A stretch of DNA of 64,000 bases from Ruegeria halocynthiae. GTDB taxonomy: Bacteria; Pseudomonadota; Alphaproteobacteria; Rhodobacterales; Rhodobacteraceae. Shown piece by piece: positions 46,385 through 55,436 of the stretch. The stretch's first letter is position 1, and every line of letters starts with the position of its first letter. A program made the translations under genes and the position numbers. Below the pieces are notes generated by a model that did no database searches, was not told the origin of the DNA, and saw only the letters and a program-made list of their open reading frames with translations. The stretch lies in the NCBI RefSeq assembly GCF_900106805.1, contig NZ_FNNP01000001.1, positions 1,550,001 to 1,614,000 on the forward strand. Reading direction: 5' to 3'.

Positions 46385-47176
46385 ATGACCCGTATCGACG
46401 CCAAATTCGCCGCTTTGAAAGAACAGGGCAAAAAGGCATTTGTAGCTTATGTCATGGCCGGAGATCCCGACTATGACACATCGCTTGAGGTCGTAAGGGG
46501 CTTGCCCGGCGCAGGCGTCGACGTGATCGAACTGGGCCTGCCCTTTACCGATCCGATGGCGGATGGTCCAACCATTCAGGCCGCCGGCCAGCGGGCGTTG
46601 GAAAGTGGAATGACATTGCAGCGTACGCTGGATCTGGCCCGCGCGTTCCGTGAAACCGATGACGCCACGCCGATCGTCCTCATGGGGTATTACAATCCCA
46701 TCTATAGCCGCGGGGTTGAATCCTTTCTGACCGACGCGAAAGCTGCTGGAATCGATGGGCTGATCGTCGTCGACCTGCCGCCGGAAGAAGATGAAGAACT
46801 CTGCCTGCCCGCGCAGGCTGCTGGATTGAACTTTATCCGCCTGGCGACACCGACCACCGACGATAACCGCCTACCCCGTGTGCTGCAGAACACATCAGGC
46901 TTTGTGTACTATGTATCGATCACCGGCATCACAGGCGCCGCTGAGGCGCAGGCAACCGATGTCGGCCCCGAGGTCGCACGGATTAAAGCCGCAACCGATT
47001 TGCCCGTGATTGTCGGATTCGGGATCAATACACCCGAAAAGTCCCGCAATATCGCCAGCATATCGGACGGAGCTGTCGTCGGATCAGCAATTGTCAGCCA
47101 GATCGGCGCTGGAAAACCGGCGACCGAGGTGCTCGACTTTGTTAAATCGCTGGCGGATGGCGCACACTCTGCCTGA
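46385..47176 (+). CDS. trpA: Tryptophan synthase alpha chain
   Basis: 263 residues. Catalytic Glu49 ([13 protein letters not shown]) and Asp60 (PMADGPTIQ) are at the standard positions, and [13 protein letters not shown] is the conserved loop. It cleaves indole-3-glycerol phosphate to indole for TrpB. It stands alone on the plus strand, over 5 kb from trpB on the other strand, so trpBA are not an operon here. A terminator follows. Confidence 0.96.
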   Translation: MTRIDAKFAALKEQGKKAFVAYVMAGDPDYDTSLEVVRGLPGAGVDVIELGLPFTDPMADGPTIQAAGQRALESGMTLQRTLDLARAFRETDDATPIVLMGYYNPIYSRGVESFLTDAKAAGIDGLIVVDLPPEEDEELCLPAQAAGLNFIRLATPTTDDNRLPRVLQNTSGFVYYVSITGITGAAEAQATDVGPEVARIKAATDLPVIVGFGINTPEKSRNIASISDGAVVGSAIVSQIGAGKPATEVLDFVKSLADGAHSA

Positions 47177-47208
47177 CGACATCGTCCCATTTCAGGTCTA
47201 CCCCCAAC

Positions 47209-47241
47209 CGCAGCAAGCGCTCCGTTTGCTGCGATTTTTTT
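47209..47241 (+). terminator. Rho-independent terminator after trpA
   Basis: CGCAGCAA and TTGCTGCG form an 8-bp stem with an 8-base loop, followed by seven or more T. Confidence 0.85.
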
Positions 47242-47339
47242 ATGCATTGCCACGCGGCAACCCACCGCAGCAAGCAGGCGTTGCAGAGCGCTGTAAAAAT
47301 TGGTAAAGAAACTTAACCAATCCTTCGAAAGCCTGATCA

Positions 47340-48506
47340 ATGCCTGTCATTACGAATATCGAAGACCTGAAACGGATCTATGAGCGCCGTGTTCCGCGTA
47401 TGTTTTTTGACTATGCAGAAAGCGGTAGCTGGACCGAACAGACGTTCCGTGAAAACTCCTCGGATTTTGAAGACATTCGTTTGCGTCAGCGGGTTGCCGT
47501 GGACATGACCGGGCGATCAACCGCATCACAGATGATCGGACAGGATGTATCCATGCCGGTCGCGCTTGCCCCAGTCGGCCTGACAGGAATGCAGCACGCT
47601 GATGGTGAGATGAAGGCGGCAAAAGCCGCAGAAGAATTCGGGGTGCCGTTCACCTTGTCTACGATGTCGATCAATTCGATCGAAGATGTCGCCGAACACT
47701 CCAACGCACCATTCTGGTTTCAGCTGTATACCATGAAAGATGAGGATTACATCAGACGTCTGATTCAGCGAGCCAAGGACGCGAGTTGTTCGGCTCTGGT
47801 CATCACGCTTGACTTGCAGATTCTCGGGCAACGGCACAAGGATCTGAAGAACGGATTGTCGGCACCACCTAAGCTTACTGCCAAAACCATCGCAAACCTG
47901 ATGACAAAGTGGGCCTGGGGCATTGAAATGCTTGGCGCCAAACGACGTGAATTCGGCAATATCGTGGGTCATGTCGACAGCATCACAGACACGTCTTCGC
48001 TGGGGACATGGACGGCCGAACAATTCGACCCCAGCCTCGACTGGAAGAAAGTCGAAAAGCTGATGGAACAATGGGGCGGCAAAGTGATTCTGAAGGGAAT
48101 TCTGGACGCAGAGGACGCCAAGATGGCCGCCAAACTGGGTGCGGACGCCATCGTCGTGTCGAACCACGGCGGCCGACAACTGGACGGTGCGCTCAGTTCG
48201 ATCCGCGTCCTGCCCGAGATCATGGATGCGGTCGGTGGCGATGTCGAGGTTCATCTGGACAGCGGAATCCGCTCGGGTCAGGACGTGTTGAAGGCGCTGG
48301 CCTTGGGGGCTAAGGGCACTTACATCGGCCGAGCATTTGTCTATGGCCTGGGCGCCATGGGCCAAAAGGGCGTGACCACGGCGCTTGAGGTTATTCAAAA
48401 AGAGCTCGATACCACTATGGCCTTGTGCGGTGAACGCGGTGTTGCCAACCTCGGGCGGCATAATTTGCTGATACCAGAGGATTTTGAAGGCCGCTGGCAA
48501 AACTGA
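47340..48506 (+). CDS. lldD: FMN-dependent alpha-hydroxyacid dehydrogenase (L-lactate dehydrogenase-like)
   Basis: 388 residues. RRVPRMFFDYAESGSWTEQT at the N-terminus, then an FMN-binding TIM barrel with SNHGGRQLDGALSS (~277-290), where His is the catalytic base, and DSGIRSGQDVLKALALGAKG for phosphate binding. The family oxidises L-lactate or glycolate to the keto acid, passing electrons to quinone or O2. No lactate permease or regulator is adjacent, so the substrate is uncertain. Confidence 0.9.
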   Translation: MPVITNIEDLKRIYERRVPRMFFDYAESGSWTEQTFRENSSDFEDIRLRQRVAVDMTGRSTASQMIGQDVSMPVALAPVGLTGMQHADGEMKAAKAAEEFGVPFTLSTMSINSIEDVAEHSNAPFWFQLYTMKDEDYIRRLIQRAKDASCSALVITLDLQILGQRHKDLKNGLSAPPKLTAKTIANLMTKWAWGIEMLGAKRREFGNIVGHVDSITDTSSLGTWTAEQFDPSLDWKKVEKLMEQWGGKVILKGILDAEDAKMAAKLGADAIVVSNHGGRQLDGALSSIRVLPEIMDAVGGDVEVHLDSGIRSGQDVLKALALGAKGTYIGRAFVYGLGAMGQKGVTTALEVIQKELDTTMALCGERGVANLGRHNLLIPEDFEGRWQN

Positions 48507-48572
48507 CGAAAGTCTCAGCGGACTTAGGCGCTCTGCCACCGTTGCTCTTTGGGCGCTTACCCCATGGTTTTT

Positions 48573-48609
48573 GGCCAGATGAATGAACGGGCTTGCGCTT
48601 CATCTGGCC
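48573..48609. repeat. Palindromic intergenic element (REP-like)
   Basis: GGCCAGATGA (48573-48582) and TCATCTGGCC (48600-48609) are a perfect 10-bp inverted repeat with a 17-bp loop, followed by CTCAAATACTCCGG. There is no T-run, so a simple terminator is unlikely. From memory, similar TGGCC-AAATACTCC strings recur between genes in Roseobacter genomes; only one copy is in this window. Confidence 0.5.
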
Positions 48610-48756
48610 TCAAATACTCCGGCGCGCGAGACAGAGGTTCGCGAAAGGCCAACCTCACAAAAAGTCCTTTCCAAAGTAGGTGAATCAAGCTAAGGACGCG
48701 GCTTCACGCGGGCATACAGCCTTGGAGGATGCCCGCCCTAACATTGGAGAATTATC

Positions 48757-49410
48757 ATGGCTGGAGAGATTCCTGATCTCGAAGCTCTGGAACGGACGGG
48801 GACAGGCAAGGGCGCCGCTCGTCAAGCACGCCGCGACGGCATGGTTCCGGGCATTGTTTTTGGTGGCGATAAAGAACCGCTGCCGATCCAGATCCCGTTC
48901 AACGTCCTGTTCAAGCGTCTGAAAGCAGGCCGGTTCAAGTCGACTCTGTGGAACCTGAAGGTTGAAGGCCACGAAGACGTACGTGTCATCTGCCGCGACG
49001 TTCAGCGTGATGTTGTCAAAGATCTGCCGACCCACCTGGACCTGATGCGCCTGCGCCGGACCACCAAGATCGCGCTGTTCATCCCGGTTGACTTCATCAA
49101 CGAAGAAGAGGCACCCGGTATCAAGAAGGGCGGCGTTCTGACTGTTGTCCGCCCTGAGGTGGAACTGCTGTGCACCGCCGGCGACATTCCTGAGAAGATC
49201 ACCGTTGATCTGGCCGGAATGGAAATCAACGACGTTGTCACCATCTCGTCGGTTGATCTGCCTGCCGGCACCAAGCCGACCATTGATCGTGACTTTGTGA
49301 TCGCCAACGTCTCGGCACCCACCGGTCTGTCCACCAGCGACGACGATGAGGGTGAAGATGAAGACGTGGCCGCAGATGAAGTTGAAGTCATCGGCCAGGA
49401 AGAAGAATAA
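48757..49410 (+). CDS. rplY: 50S ribosomal protein L25 / general stress protein Ctc
   Basis: 217 residues. N-terminal L25 domain (~1-95, [19 protein letters not shown]) binds 5S rRNA; C-terminal TL5/Ctc beta domain (~100-185); acidic tail rich in Asp/Glu (~190-217), common in alphaproteobacterial L25. The ribosome site GGAGA precedes the ATG at 48757. rplY-pth is a frequent pair, but here a terminator sits between them. Confidence 0.95.
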   Translation: MAGEIPDLEALERTGTGKGAARQARRDGMVPGIVFGGDKEPLPIQIPFNVLFKRLKAGRFKSTLWNLKVEGHEDVRVICRDVQRDVVKDLPTHLDLMRLRRTTKIALFIPVDFINEEEAPGIKKGGVLTVVRPEVELLCTAGDIPEKITVDLAGMEINDVVTISSVDLPAGTKPTIDRDFVIANVSAPTGLSTSDDDEGEDEDVAADEVEVIGQEEE

Positions 49411-49435
49411 ATCCGGATCATTTCGGGTTTTGAAG

Positions 49436-49465
49436 CGGGGTTCCTTTTGGGACCCCGTTTTCTTT
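49436..49465 (+). terminator. Rho-independent terminator after rplY
   Basis: CGGGGTTCC and GGGACCCCG form a GC-rich stem, followed by TTTTCTTTT. Confidence 0.8.
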
Positions 49466-49540
49466 TGACCGCACGGGGCTGGAAAACGTCCGGTGATCCA
49501 TGCGATGAAGAAACGACGCGAGACTGTAAGGGACAAAGCG

Positions 49541-50224
49541 ATGAAACTGTTTGTCGGTTTGGGTAATCCGGGATCAAAATACGCTCGCAACAGGCACAAT
49601 ATCGGCTTCATGGCGTTGGAACAGATTGCCGGAGATCACGGATTTGGCCCGTGGAAATCTAAGTTTCAGGCCGAAATTTCCGAAGGGCGCCTGGGTGGGC
49701 GCAAAGTGCTGCTACTTAAGCCCCAGACTTTCATGAACCGGTCTGGTCAATCGGTGGGTGAGGCGATGCGGTTCTACAAGCTCGACTCGACCGACGTGAC
49801 CGTATTCCACGATGAGCTGGATCTGGCCCCCGGAAAAGTGCGCGCGAAAGCTGGTGGGGGTCATGCGGGTCATAACGGGCTGCGCTCGATCCACGAGCAT
49901 ATTAGCCCTGCCTATGACCGCGTGCGGCTGGGGATCGGGCACCCGGGCCGGAAAGAGATGGTCTCGCCCTATGTTCTGAGCGATTTTGCGAAGGCTGATG
50001 CCGACTGGCTGGATGAGGTCCTGCGTGGCGTCTCGGACGGCGCCGCTTATCTTGCCGACGGCGAGAGCGGGAAGTTCATGAATGCCGTGGCGCTGCGCAC
50101 CTCGCCGCCCAGATCTTCGAAGACGCCACCCCCTCAGGAAACGCAGCCGAAGAAACCCACCCAAGCCGAAGCGGCACCAGATGACCGATCGGCAATGCAG
50201 AAACTGATGGACAAGTTCAGATAA
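49541..50224 (+). CDS. pth: Peptidyl-tRNA hydrolase
   Basis: 227 residues from the ATG at 49541. FVGLGNPGSKYARNRHNIGF holds Asn9 and the catalytic His19; FMNRSGQSV and HDELDLAPGKVRAKAGGGHAGHNGLRS complete the active site (Asp of HDELD). The C-terminal tail (~190-227) is Pro/Lys-rich and longer than in E. coli. It recycles peptidyl-tRNA dropped from ribosomes. Upstream in-frame ATGs are not supported by a ribosome site. Confidence 0.96.
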   Translation: MKLFVGLGNPGSKYARNRHNIGFMALEQIAGDHGFGPWKSKFQAEISEGRLGGRKVLLLKPQTFMNRSGQSVGEAMRFYKLDSTDVTVFHDELDLAPGKVRAKAGGGHAGHNGLRSIHEHISPAYDRVRLGIGHPGRKEMVSPYVLSDFAKADADWLDEVLRGVSDGAAYLADGESGKFMNAVALRTSPPRSSKTPPPQETQPKKPTQAEAAPDDRSAMQKLMDKFR

Positions 50225-50294
50225 ACGTTCCGTAACGTTGCGATTGCGGAATGCATCGGGTCGGGGTCCAATACCGGATAAAGGGAGGTGCCAC

Positions 50295-51458
50295 ATGAAA
50301 ACCATGCTCAAATGGCTGTTGCGCATTGTGCTGGCTCTGGCATTGGCAGTGCTGGTCGTAGGCATCTGGAAACGCGAAGAAATCCAGCGACTGATGGCGG
50401 TGAACTCTTTATTCTCGGAAGAGAACATCGTGCATAATTTCTCGCATATGGACGAAGCGTTTCTGACCGTTAGCTTGCCACGCGGTAGCGGCCCGACATG
50501 GGAACTGCCATACGGCCCAGGTTTCGATCTGCCGCAAGGGTTGGATCAGTGGATCGAGGATCGCGCTGTGACATCGTTGCTGGTGATGCAGGGCGGCGAG
50601 ATTCGCTTTGAAGAGTATTATCTGGGCACCGGCCCCGATGACCGACGGATCTCATGGTCTGTCGCCAAAAGCTATCTGTCTGCCCTGTTCGGCATTCTGA
50701 TGGCTGAAGGTGTAATTTCATCGCTGGATGATCCGGTCGTGAACTATGCCCCCGAACTGACCGGCAGCGCCTATGAAACCGCAACGATCCGAAACGTACT
50801 GAACATGGCCAGCGGCGTGACCTTTGACGAGGACTATCTGGACTATAACTCGGATATCAACCAGATGGGTCGTGTCCTGGCACTGGGCGGAGAAATGGAC
50901 GACTTCGCGGCCTCATTGCAGGACAGTTTCACAACGCCCGGCGAGACATGGCAATATGTATCGATCGACACCCATGTAATCGGGATGGTTATCCGTGGCG
51001 CGACAGGGCGGAACGTAGCGGAACTGCTGAGCGAAAAGATCATCCAGCCGCTGGGGTTAGAGCGGGATGGTTACTACATCACAGATGGTGCAGGCGTGGC
51101 GTTTGTGCTTGGGGGGCTCAATTTCACAACCAGAGATTTCGCTCGGTTCGGGCAATTGATCTTGCAGGACGGCGCGCGTGACGGGGATCAGGTGGTGCCC
51201 GCTGAATGGCTCAGAGAATCCACATGGCCCAGCGCACCAACCAAAACCGGCAAGATTGGCTATGGGTATCAATGGTGGGTCCCGGTTGGCGCCCATGAGG
51301 GCGAATTCATGGCGCGCGGCATATACGGTCAGTATCTTTATTTCGATCAGCCTCGCGGTATATTGATTGCCACAACAGGCGCTGACCGGAAATTCCGTGA
51401 GCCCGGCGTCAGCGACCAGAACGTAGAAATGTTCCGCAAAATCGCTCAAAGCCTGTAA
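50295..51458 (+). CDS. Serine hydrolase of the beta-lactamase/transpeptidase-like family
   Basis: 387 residues from the ATG at 50295 behind GGGAGGTG. One N-terminal membrane helix (~5-24), then a beta-lactamase-like catalytic domain. The S-x-x-K motif is S122-V-A-K125 and the second motif is Y221-V-S223. The family includes class C-like esterases, D-aminopeptidases and 6-aminohexanoate hydrolases; the substrate here cannot be given. Anchored to the inner membrane facing the periplasm. Confidence 0.85.
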   Translation: MKTMLKWLLRIVLALALAVLVVGIWKREEIQRLMAVNSLFSEENIVHNFSHMDEAFLTVSLPRGSGPTWELPYGPGFDLPQGLDQWIEDRAVTSLLVMQGGEIRFEEYYLGTGPDDRRISWSVAKSYLSALFGILMAEGVISSLDDPVVNYAPELTGSAYETATIRNVLNMASGVTFDEDYLDYNSDINQMGRVLALGGEMDDFAASLQDSFTTPGETWQYVSIDTHVIGMVIRGATGRNVAELLSEKIIQPLGLERDGYYITDGAGVAFVLGGLNFTTRDFARFGQLILQDGARDGDQVVPAEWLRESTWPSAPTKTGKIGYGYQWWVPVGAHEGEFMARGIYGQYLYFDQPRGILIATTGADRKFREPGVSDQNVEMFRKIAQSL

Positions 51459-51467
51459 GATCGGGCC

Positions 51468-51848
51468 ATGCAAAAGCAAGACAGCACCAATGTATTGGGC
51501 GGAGTGCTTGAACACTGCTCGCGCGATCCGCTGACGGGCTTCTTTCGCGATGGGGCCTGCAACACCTGCCCCGAGGATCAGGGTAGCCATACGGTGTGCG
51601 CTGTGATGACGGCTGAATTCCTAGCCTACTCGAAATACGTCGGCAATGATCTGAGCACACCACGGCCGGAATTCGATTTTGCCGGTCTTAAGCCGGGTGA
51701 TAGCTGGTGCTTGTGTGCGTCACGTTTCCTGCAGGCCTTTGACGAGGGGTGCGCGCCAATGGTTCATCTTCAAGCCACCCACCAAAGGGCGCTGGATATA
51801 GTTCCTCTGCGTGTTTTGCAGACACAAAGAGCCGAAGACAAAAACTAG
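51468..51848 (+). CDS. DUF2237 family protein
   Basis: 126 residues. Cys-rich pattern LTGFFRDGACNTCPEDQGSHTVCAVM and PGDSWCLCASRFLQA with C-terminal APMVHLQATHQRAL are the signature of DUF2237, a small cytosolic family of unknown function. The conserved cysteines may bind metal. It starts 10 bp after the serine hydrolase stop and overlaps the convergent methyltransferase stop by 4 bp. Confidence 0.85.
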   Translation: MQKQDSTNVLGGVLEHCSRDPLTGFFRDGACNTCPEDQGSHTVCAVMTAEFLAYSKYVGNDLSTPRPEFDFAGLKPGDSWCLCASRFLQAFDEGCAPMVHLQATHQRALDIVPLRVLQTQRAEDKN

Positions 51849-52477
51849 ATTGCGACGGCTTTATATCCTCGCGATGTACGCGAGGGAGGGCCTGTTGGAA
51901 AGCTGTGCTCAGTTCGCAGATCCCATCCCGAACGCGCCAGCATATCCGCCACGACCTCTGGTCGGTAGGTTCGGTGCCGCCACTGGAACCAAATGATTGC
52001 GTTGCACCAATGCGGCTTACTTACAACCAACCACAAATCAGTGCCCGGAGTCGCCAGTTCGCGCATCCGACGCAATGCATCAACCGGTTTCGGGCAGTGT
52101 TCAAGCACATGAGCAGCCAGGATACAGTCATAGGGGAATCCTGCACTGAAATCTTCCAGCCGCGACTGCTCGATAACCGCATCCACGCCCCGTCTGGCCA
52201 AGGCGCTTTTCGCCTGATGCAACATCTTTTCCGAAGGTTCTAGCAGAGTTACAGAACCGTTTGGTTGAACGACCGCACGGGCCTCTGCAAATGCGCCTGT
52301 CCCGCATCCAACATCCAAAGCGTTCTGCCCGTGATGCACGACAGGATCAGCCGAAAGAAAACCCAGGTAAGCATCAAAATATCCAAGCAAACGCATCTTG
52401 TCCGCCCAACCGGGCGCTGCGGCATCATATTTTTGACCAAGCCGCTCAGAAGTAATTGGTTGGGATTGGTTGCGCAT
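51845..52477 (-). CDS. Class I SAM-dependent methyltransferase
   Basis: 210 residues from the ATG at 52477 (an in-frame TTG at 52495 is less likely). Motif I ALDVGCGTGAFAEA (~52-65), motif II VTLLEPSEKM and motif III-like PYDCILAAHVLEHC (~118-131) define a type 11 methyltransferase. Substrate unknown. It lies 44 bp downstream of trpB on the same strand and could be the tail of that transcript. Confidence 0.85.
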   Translation of the reverse strand: MRNQSQPITSERLGQKYDAAAPGWADKMRLLGYFDAYLGFLSADPVVHHGQNALDVGCGTGAFAEARAVVQPNGSVTLLEPSEKMLHQAKSALARRGVDAVIEQSRLEDFSAGFPYDCILAAHVLEHCPKPVDALRRMRELATPGTDLWLVVSKPHWCNAIIWFQWRHRTYRPEVVADMLARSGWDLRTEHSFPTGPPSRTSRGYKAVAI

Positions 52478-52521
52478 GTGCGCAACCTGACACAATTCAA
52501 ATTGGCTGCATAGCCCAGAGA

Positions 52522-53769
52522 CTAGCCCGCCGTGCGGCCTTCGGTATCCGACATATCGAAATTCAAATACTTCGCCACGGTCTGCACATCCTTGTCACCG
52601 CGACCACACATGTTCATGCAGATCAGGTGATCTTCGGGCAGGTCGGGTGCGATTTTCATCACATGCGCCAGCGCGTGACAGGGTTCCAGCGCGGGGATGA
52701 TGCCTTCGGTGGAACAGCACAGCTGGAACGCCTCCAGCGCCTCTTTGTCTGTGATCGACACATACTTGGCGCGGCCGATTTCATGCAGCCATGAATGTTC
52801 GGGTCCGATACCCGGATAGTCCAGACCGGCCGAGATCGAGTAGCCTTCCAAAATCTGCCCGTCATCATCCTGCAGAAGATAAGTGCGGTTGCCATGCAAC
52901 ACGCCCGGACGACCACCGGTCAGCGAAGCACAGTGCTCCATCTTCTCGTTTACGCCTTTTCCACCCGCTTCTACGCCGATGATGTTGACCGACTTGTCAT
53001 CGAGGAACGGATAGAACAGGCCCATCGCGTTCGAGCCTCCGCCGATGGCAGCAATGATCGTATCTGGCAGACGGCCTTCGGCCTTTTGCATCTGCTCTTT
53101 GGCTTCTTTGCCAATGATTGACTGGAAGTCGCGGACCATCGCCGGATACGGATGCGGACCAGCCACGGTGCCGATACAATAGAACGTGTCGCGCACATTG
53201 GTCACCCAATCGCGCAGAGCGTCGTTCATGGCGTCTTTAAGTGTACCACGGCCAGACGTTACCGGAATCACCTCAGCCCCCAGCAGGCGCATACGGAAGA
53301 CATTGGGAGCCTGACGCTGAACGTCATGCGCGCCCATGTAAACGATGCATTTCAGACCAAACTTGGCGCAAACCGTGGCGGTGGCCACACCATGCTGCCC
53401 TGCCCCGGTCTCGGCGATAATGCGGGTCTTGCCCATGCGACGGGCCAGAATGATCTGACCAAGCACATTGTTGATCTTATGCGCGCCGGTGTGGTTCAAC
53501 TCATCGCGTTTGAGGTAAATCTTCGCGCCGCCCAGATGCTGCGTCAGGCGCTCCGCATAATACAGCGGCGACGGGCGGCCCACATAATTCGCCCACAGAT
53601 CATTCATCTCGGCCCAAAAGGTGGGGTCATCCTTGGCTTTGTCGTATTCCTCTTCCAGCGACAGGATCAGCGGCATCAGCGTCTCGCTGACGAAGCGTCC
53701 GCCAAAGATGCCAAAGCGGCCCTGCTCATCCGGACCGGACATGAAGGAATTGAAAAGATCGTTGGCCAT
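52522..53769 (-). CDS. trpB: Tryptophan synthase beta chain
   Basis: 415 residues. [17 protein letters not shown] and [14 protein letters not shown], with PLP-lysine K98, mark a standard TrpB1; [13 protein letters not shown] binds the PLP phosphate. It condenses indole and serine to tryptophan. trpF lies 100 bp upstream on the same strand; trpA is elsewhere. The ribosome site precedes the ATG at 53769 within GGGAGACACC. Confidence 0.97.
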   Translation of the reverse strand: MANDLFNSFMSGPDEQGRFGIFGGRFVSETLMPLILSLEEEYDKAKDDPTFWAEMNDLWANYVGRPSPLYYAERLTQHLGGAKIYLKRDELNHTGAHKINNVLGQIILARRMGKTRIIAETGAGQHGVATATVCAKFGLKCIVYMGAHDVQRQAPNVFRMRLLGAEVIPVTSGRGTLKDAMNDALRDWVTNVRDTFYCIGTVAGPHPYPAMVRDFQSIIGKEAKEQMQKAEGRLPDTIIAAIGGGSNAMGLFYPFLDDKSVNIIGVEAGGKGVNEKMEHCASLTGGRPGVLHGNRTYLLQDDDGQILEGYSISAGLDYPGIGPEHSWLHEIGRAKYVSITDKEALEAFQLCCSTEGIIPALEPCHALAHVMKIAPDLPEDHLICMNMCGRGDKDVQTVAKYLNFDMSDTEGRTAG

Positions 53770-53869
53770 GGGTGTCTCCCTCGTCGTACCCGTTGTTCAT
53801 AGGAGGTGGAGACAAGATTTGCCATGGCAAAACGCGCTTTTGAACCTGCCTTCCGGCGTGGGCGTCAGA

Positions 53870-54514
53870 TCACCGGGTTGCGTCGATGAAGGCCCGGATC
53901 AAAGCCGAATCTTTGACGCCCGGTTCGCTCTCAACACCCGAGGCCACATCCACTTGACGTGCACCGGTCGTGCGGATCGCCTCGGCAACGTTTTCGGGCT
54001 TCAGGCCACCCGCCAGCATCCACGGCTTGCGCCAGTACTTACGTCCGGCCAACAACCGCCAGTCGAACGCCAACCCGTTGCCACCAGGCAAAACCGCATT
54101 TTTGGGCGGCTTGGCATCAATCAAAATCTGATCGGCAACATCATTGTAAAGGTCTATGGCAGCCAGATCTTCGGCATCAGCCACGCCAATGACCTTCATC
54201 ACTGGCAATCCATACCGTGCTTTGATTTCGCTCACACGTTCGGCGCTTTCGCCGCCGTGCAATTGCAGCATGTCAAACGGTGCTGATGCGGTAATCTTAT
54301 CCAGAAATTCATCCGGCGCATTCACAACCAAAGCAACCTTGGCCACTCCGATGGGAACGGATTGCACCAACGTCGCCGCCTGTTCCGGAGAAACATAGCG
54401 CGGCGATCTAGCAAAGAAGTTGAAGCCGAGATAGCGCGCACCCGCATCCGCCGCATCGCGCACATGTTCAGGAGCGGTCAGGCCGCAGATTTTAACGCTG
54501 ATCTCTGTGGGCAT
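53870..54514 (-). CDS. trpF: Phosphoribosylanthranilate isomerase
   Basis: 214 residues. [12 protein letters not shown] holds the catalytic Cys10, and [15 protein letters not shown] and [15 protein letters not shown] form the phosphate-binding end of the TIM barrel; the general-acid Asp lies near QILIDAKPP (~129). It converts PRA to CdRP in tryptophan synthesis. It sits between lapA and trpB, a common Rhodobacteraceae arrangement. Confidence 0.96.
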   Translation of the reverse strand: MPTEISVKICGLTAPEHVRDAADAGARYLGFNFFARSPRYVSPEQAATLVQSVPIGVAKVALVVNAPDEFLDKITASAPFDMLQLHGGESAERVSEIKARYGLPVMKVIGVADAEDLAAIDLYNDVADQILIDAKPPKNAVLPGGNGLAFDWRLLAGRKYWRKPWMLAGGLKPENVAEAIRTTGARQVDVASGVESEPGVKDSALIRAFIDATR

Positions 54515-54523
54515 GGATCGGCC

Positions 54524-54877
54524 TCAGCTTGCCTCATCCAACAGAGCGAGAACATCATCTTGTCCTTCGTTCTGCTTAGTCTTGAGCTTTTTGACCTCAC
54601 GCTCAAGCTTGCGCACTTCGCCTTTTTTCACGGTCGCGTCTTTGCGGTGCTTGTACTCGCGCAGCCATTCCCACAGGAACCCGATGACCAGTCCGGCCAC
54701 CACACCACCGAGGACCACAAGAAATAGTGGCAGCGAAGCCGATAGGTTAAAGCCCAGCAGCTCTGCCAGAGCATCCGGCATGAGCTTCAGTTCAACCATC
54801 TGACGGTTTGCCAGCGAAACCGAGACCAATATGATCCCCAGAGCCGCTAGAAAGGCATAACGAATGTAGCGTATCAT
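54524..54877 (-). CDS. lapA: LapA (DUF1049) domain-containing membrane protein
   Basis: 117 residues. Two membrane helices (~5-22 and ~48-70), with LANRQMVELKLMPDAL between them, match LapA/DUF1049. The cytosolic C-terminus (~75-110) is a Lys/Glu-rich coiled coil (KKGEVRKLEREVKKLK). In E. coli LapA works with LapB in LPS control. It lies 4 bp after ihfB and 9 bp before trpF. Confidence 0.85.
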   Translation of the reverse strand: MIRYIRYAFLAALGIILVSVSLANRQMVELKLMPDALAELLGFNLSASLPLFLVVLGGVVAGLVIGFLWEWLREYKHRKDATVKKGEVRKLEREVKKLKTKQNEGQDDVLALLDEAS

Positions 54878-54881
54878 GAGA

Positions 54882-55166
54882 CTACGCTTTACCGTTCAAA
54901 CGATCCCTTAGCAACTTGCCAGTCTTGAAAAACGGAACACATTTTTCCTCGACCTGGACGGTGTCTCCGGTGCGCGGATTCCGCCCGACACGGGCATCGC
55001 GTTTCTTGACCGAAAACGCACCAAAGCCACGCAGCTCAACACGGTCACCACGCGACATGGCATCGGTCACTTCCTCGAAGACAGTATTCACAATCCGTTC
55101 GACGTCGCGCTGATAAAGATGCGGGTTCTCGTCGGCAATTTTTTGAATCAGTTCTGAACGGATCAT
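54882..55166 (-). CDS. ihfB: Integration host factor subunit beta
   Basis: 94 residues from the ATG at 55166; a longer frame upstream is not credible. [21 protein letters not shown] and the DNA-binding arm [21 protein letters not shown] are typical. IHF bends DNA as a heterodimer with IhfA. It follows rpsA after a terminator, the usual rpsA-ihfB order, and leads the ihfB-lapA-trpF set. Confidence 0.96.
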   Translation of the reverse strand: MIRSELIQKIADENPHLYQRDVERIVNTVFEEVTDAMSRGDRVELRGFGAFSVKKRDARVGRNPRTGDTVQVEEKCVPFFKTGKLLRDRLNGKA

Positions 55167-55372
55167 GCGCAATACCCTCCCAGGCGTCCGGTGTGTCTGG
55201 TCTACTGATTTGACAGTATAGGAAAAAACCCGGAACGGGGGAACGCATACTCTGCCCAGTTTGGCTTTATTTTGCCACATTCTAACGCGATTTTTAGCAC
55301 ACAGGCCCGATTTCCACACCTATTGAGCGAACAACACCGGAAATAACTCGGATAATTGGAACATATTGATTC

Positions 55373-55408
55373 GCAACAATAACGGCCCCGTGCGTTTGCA
55401 CGGGGCCG
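55373..55408 (-). terminator. Rho-independent terminator of rpsA
   Basis: Read leftward, CGGCCCCGTGC and GCACGGGGCCG form an 11-bp stem with a short AAAC loop, followed by TTATTGTT. Confidence 0.88.
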
Positions 55409-55436
55409 AAATTCTTGCTTGGACGGTCGCCCTGGA

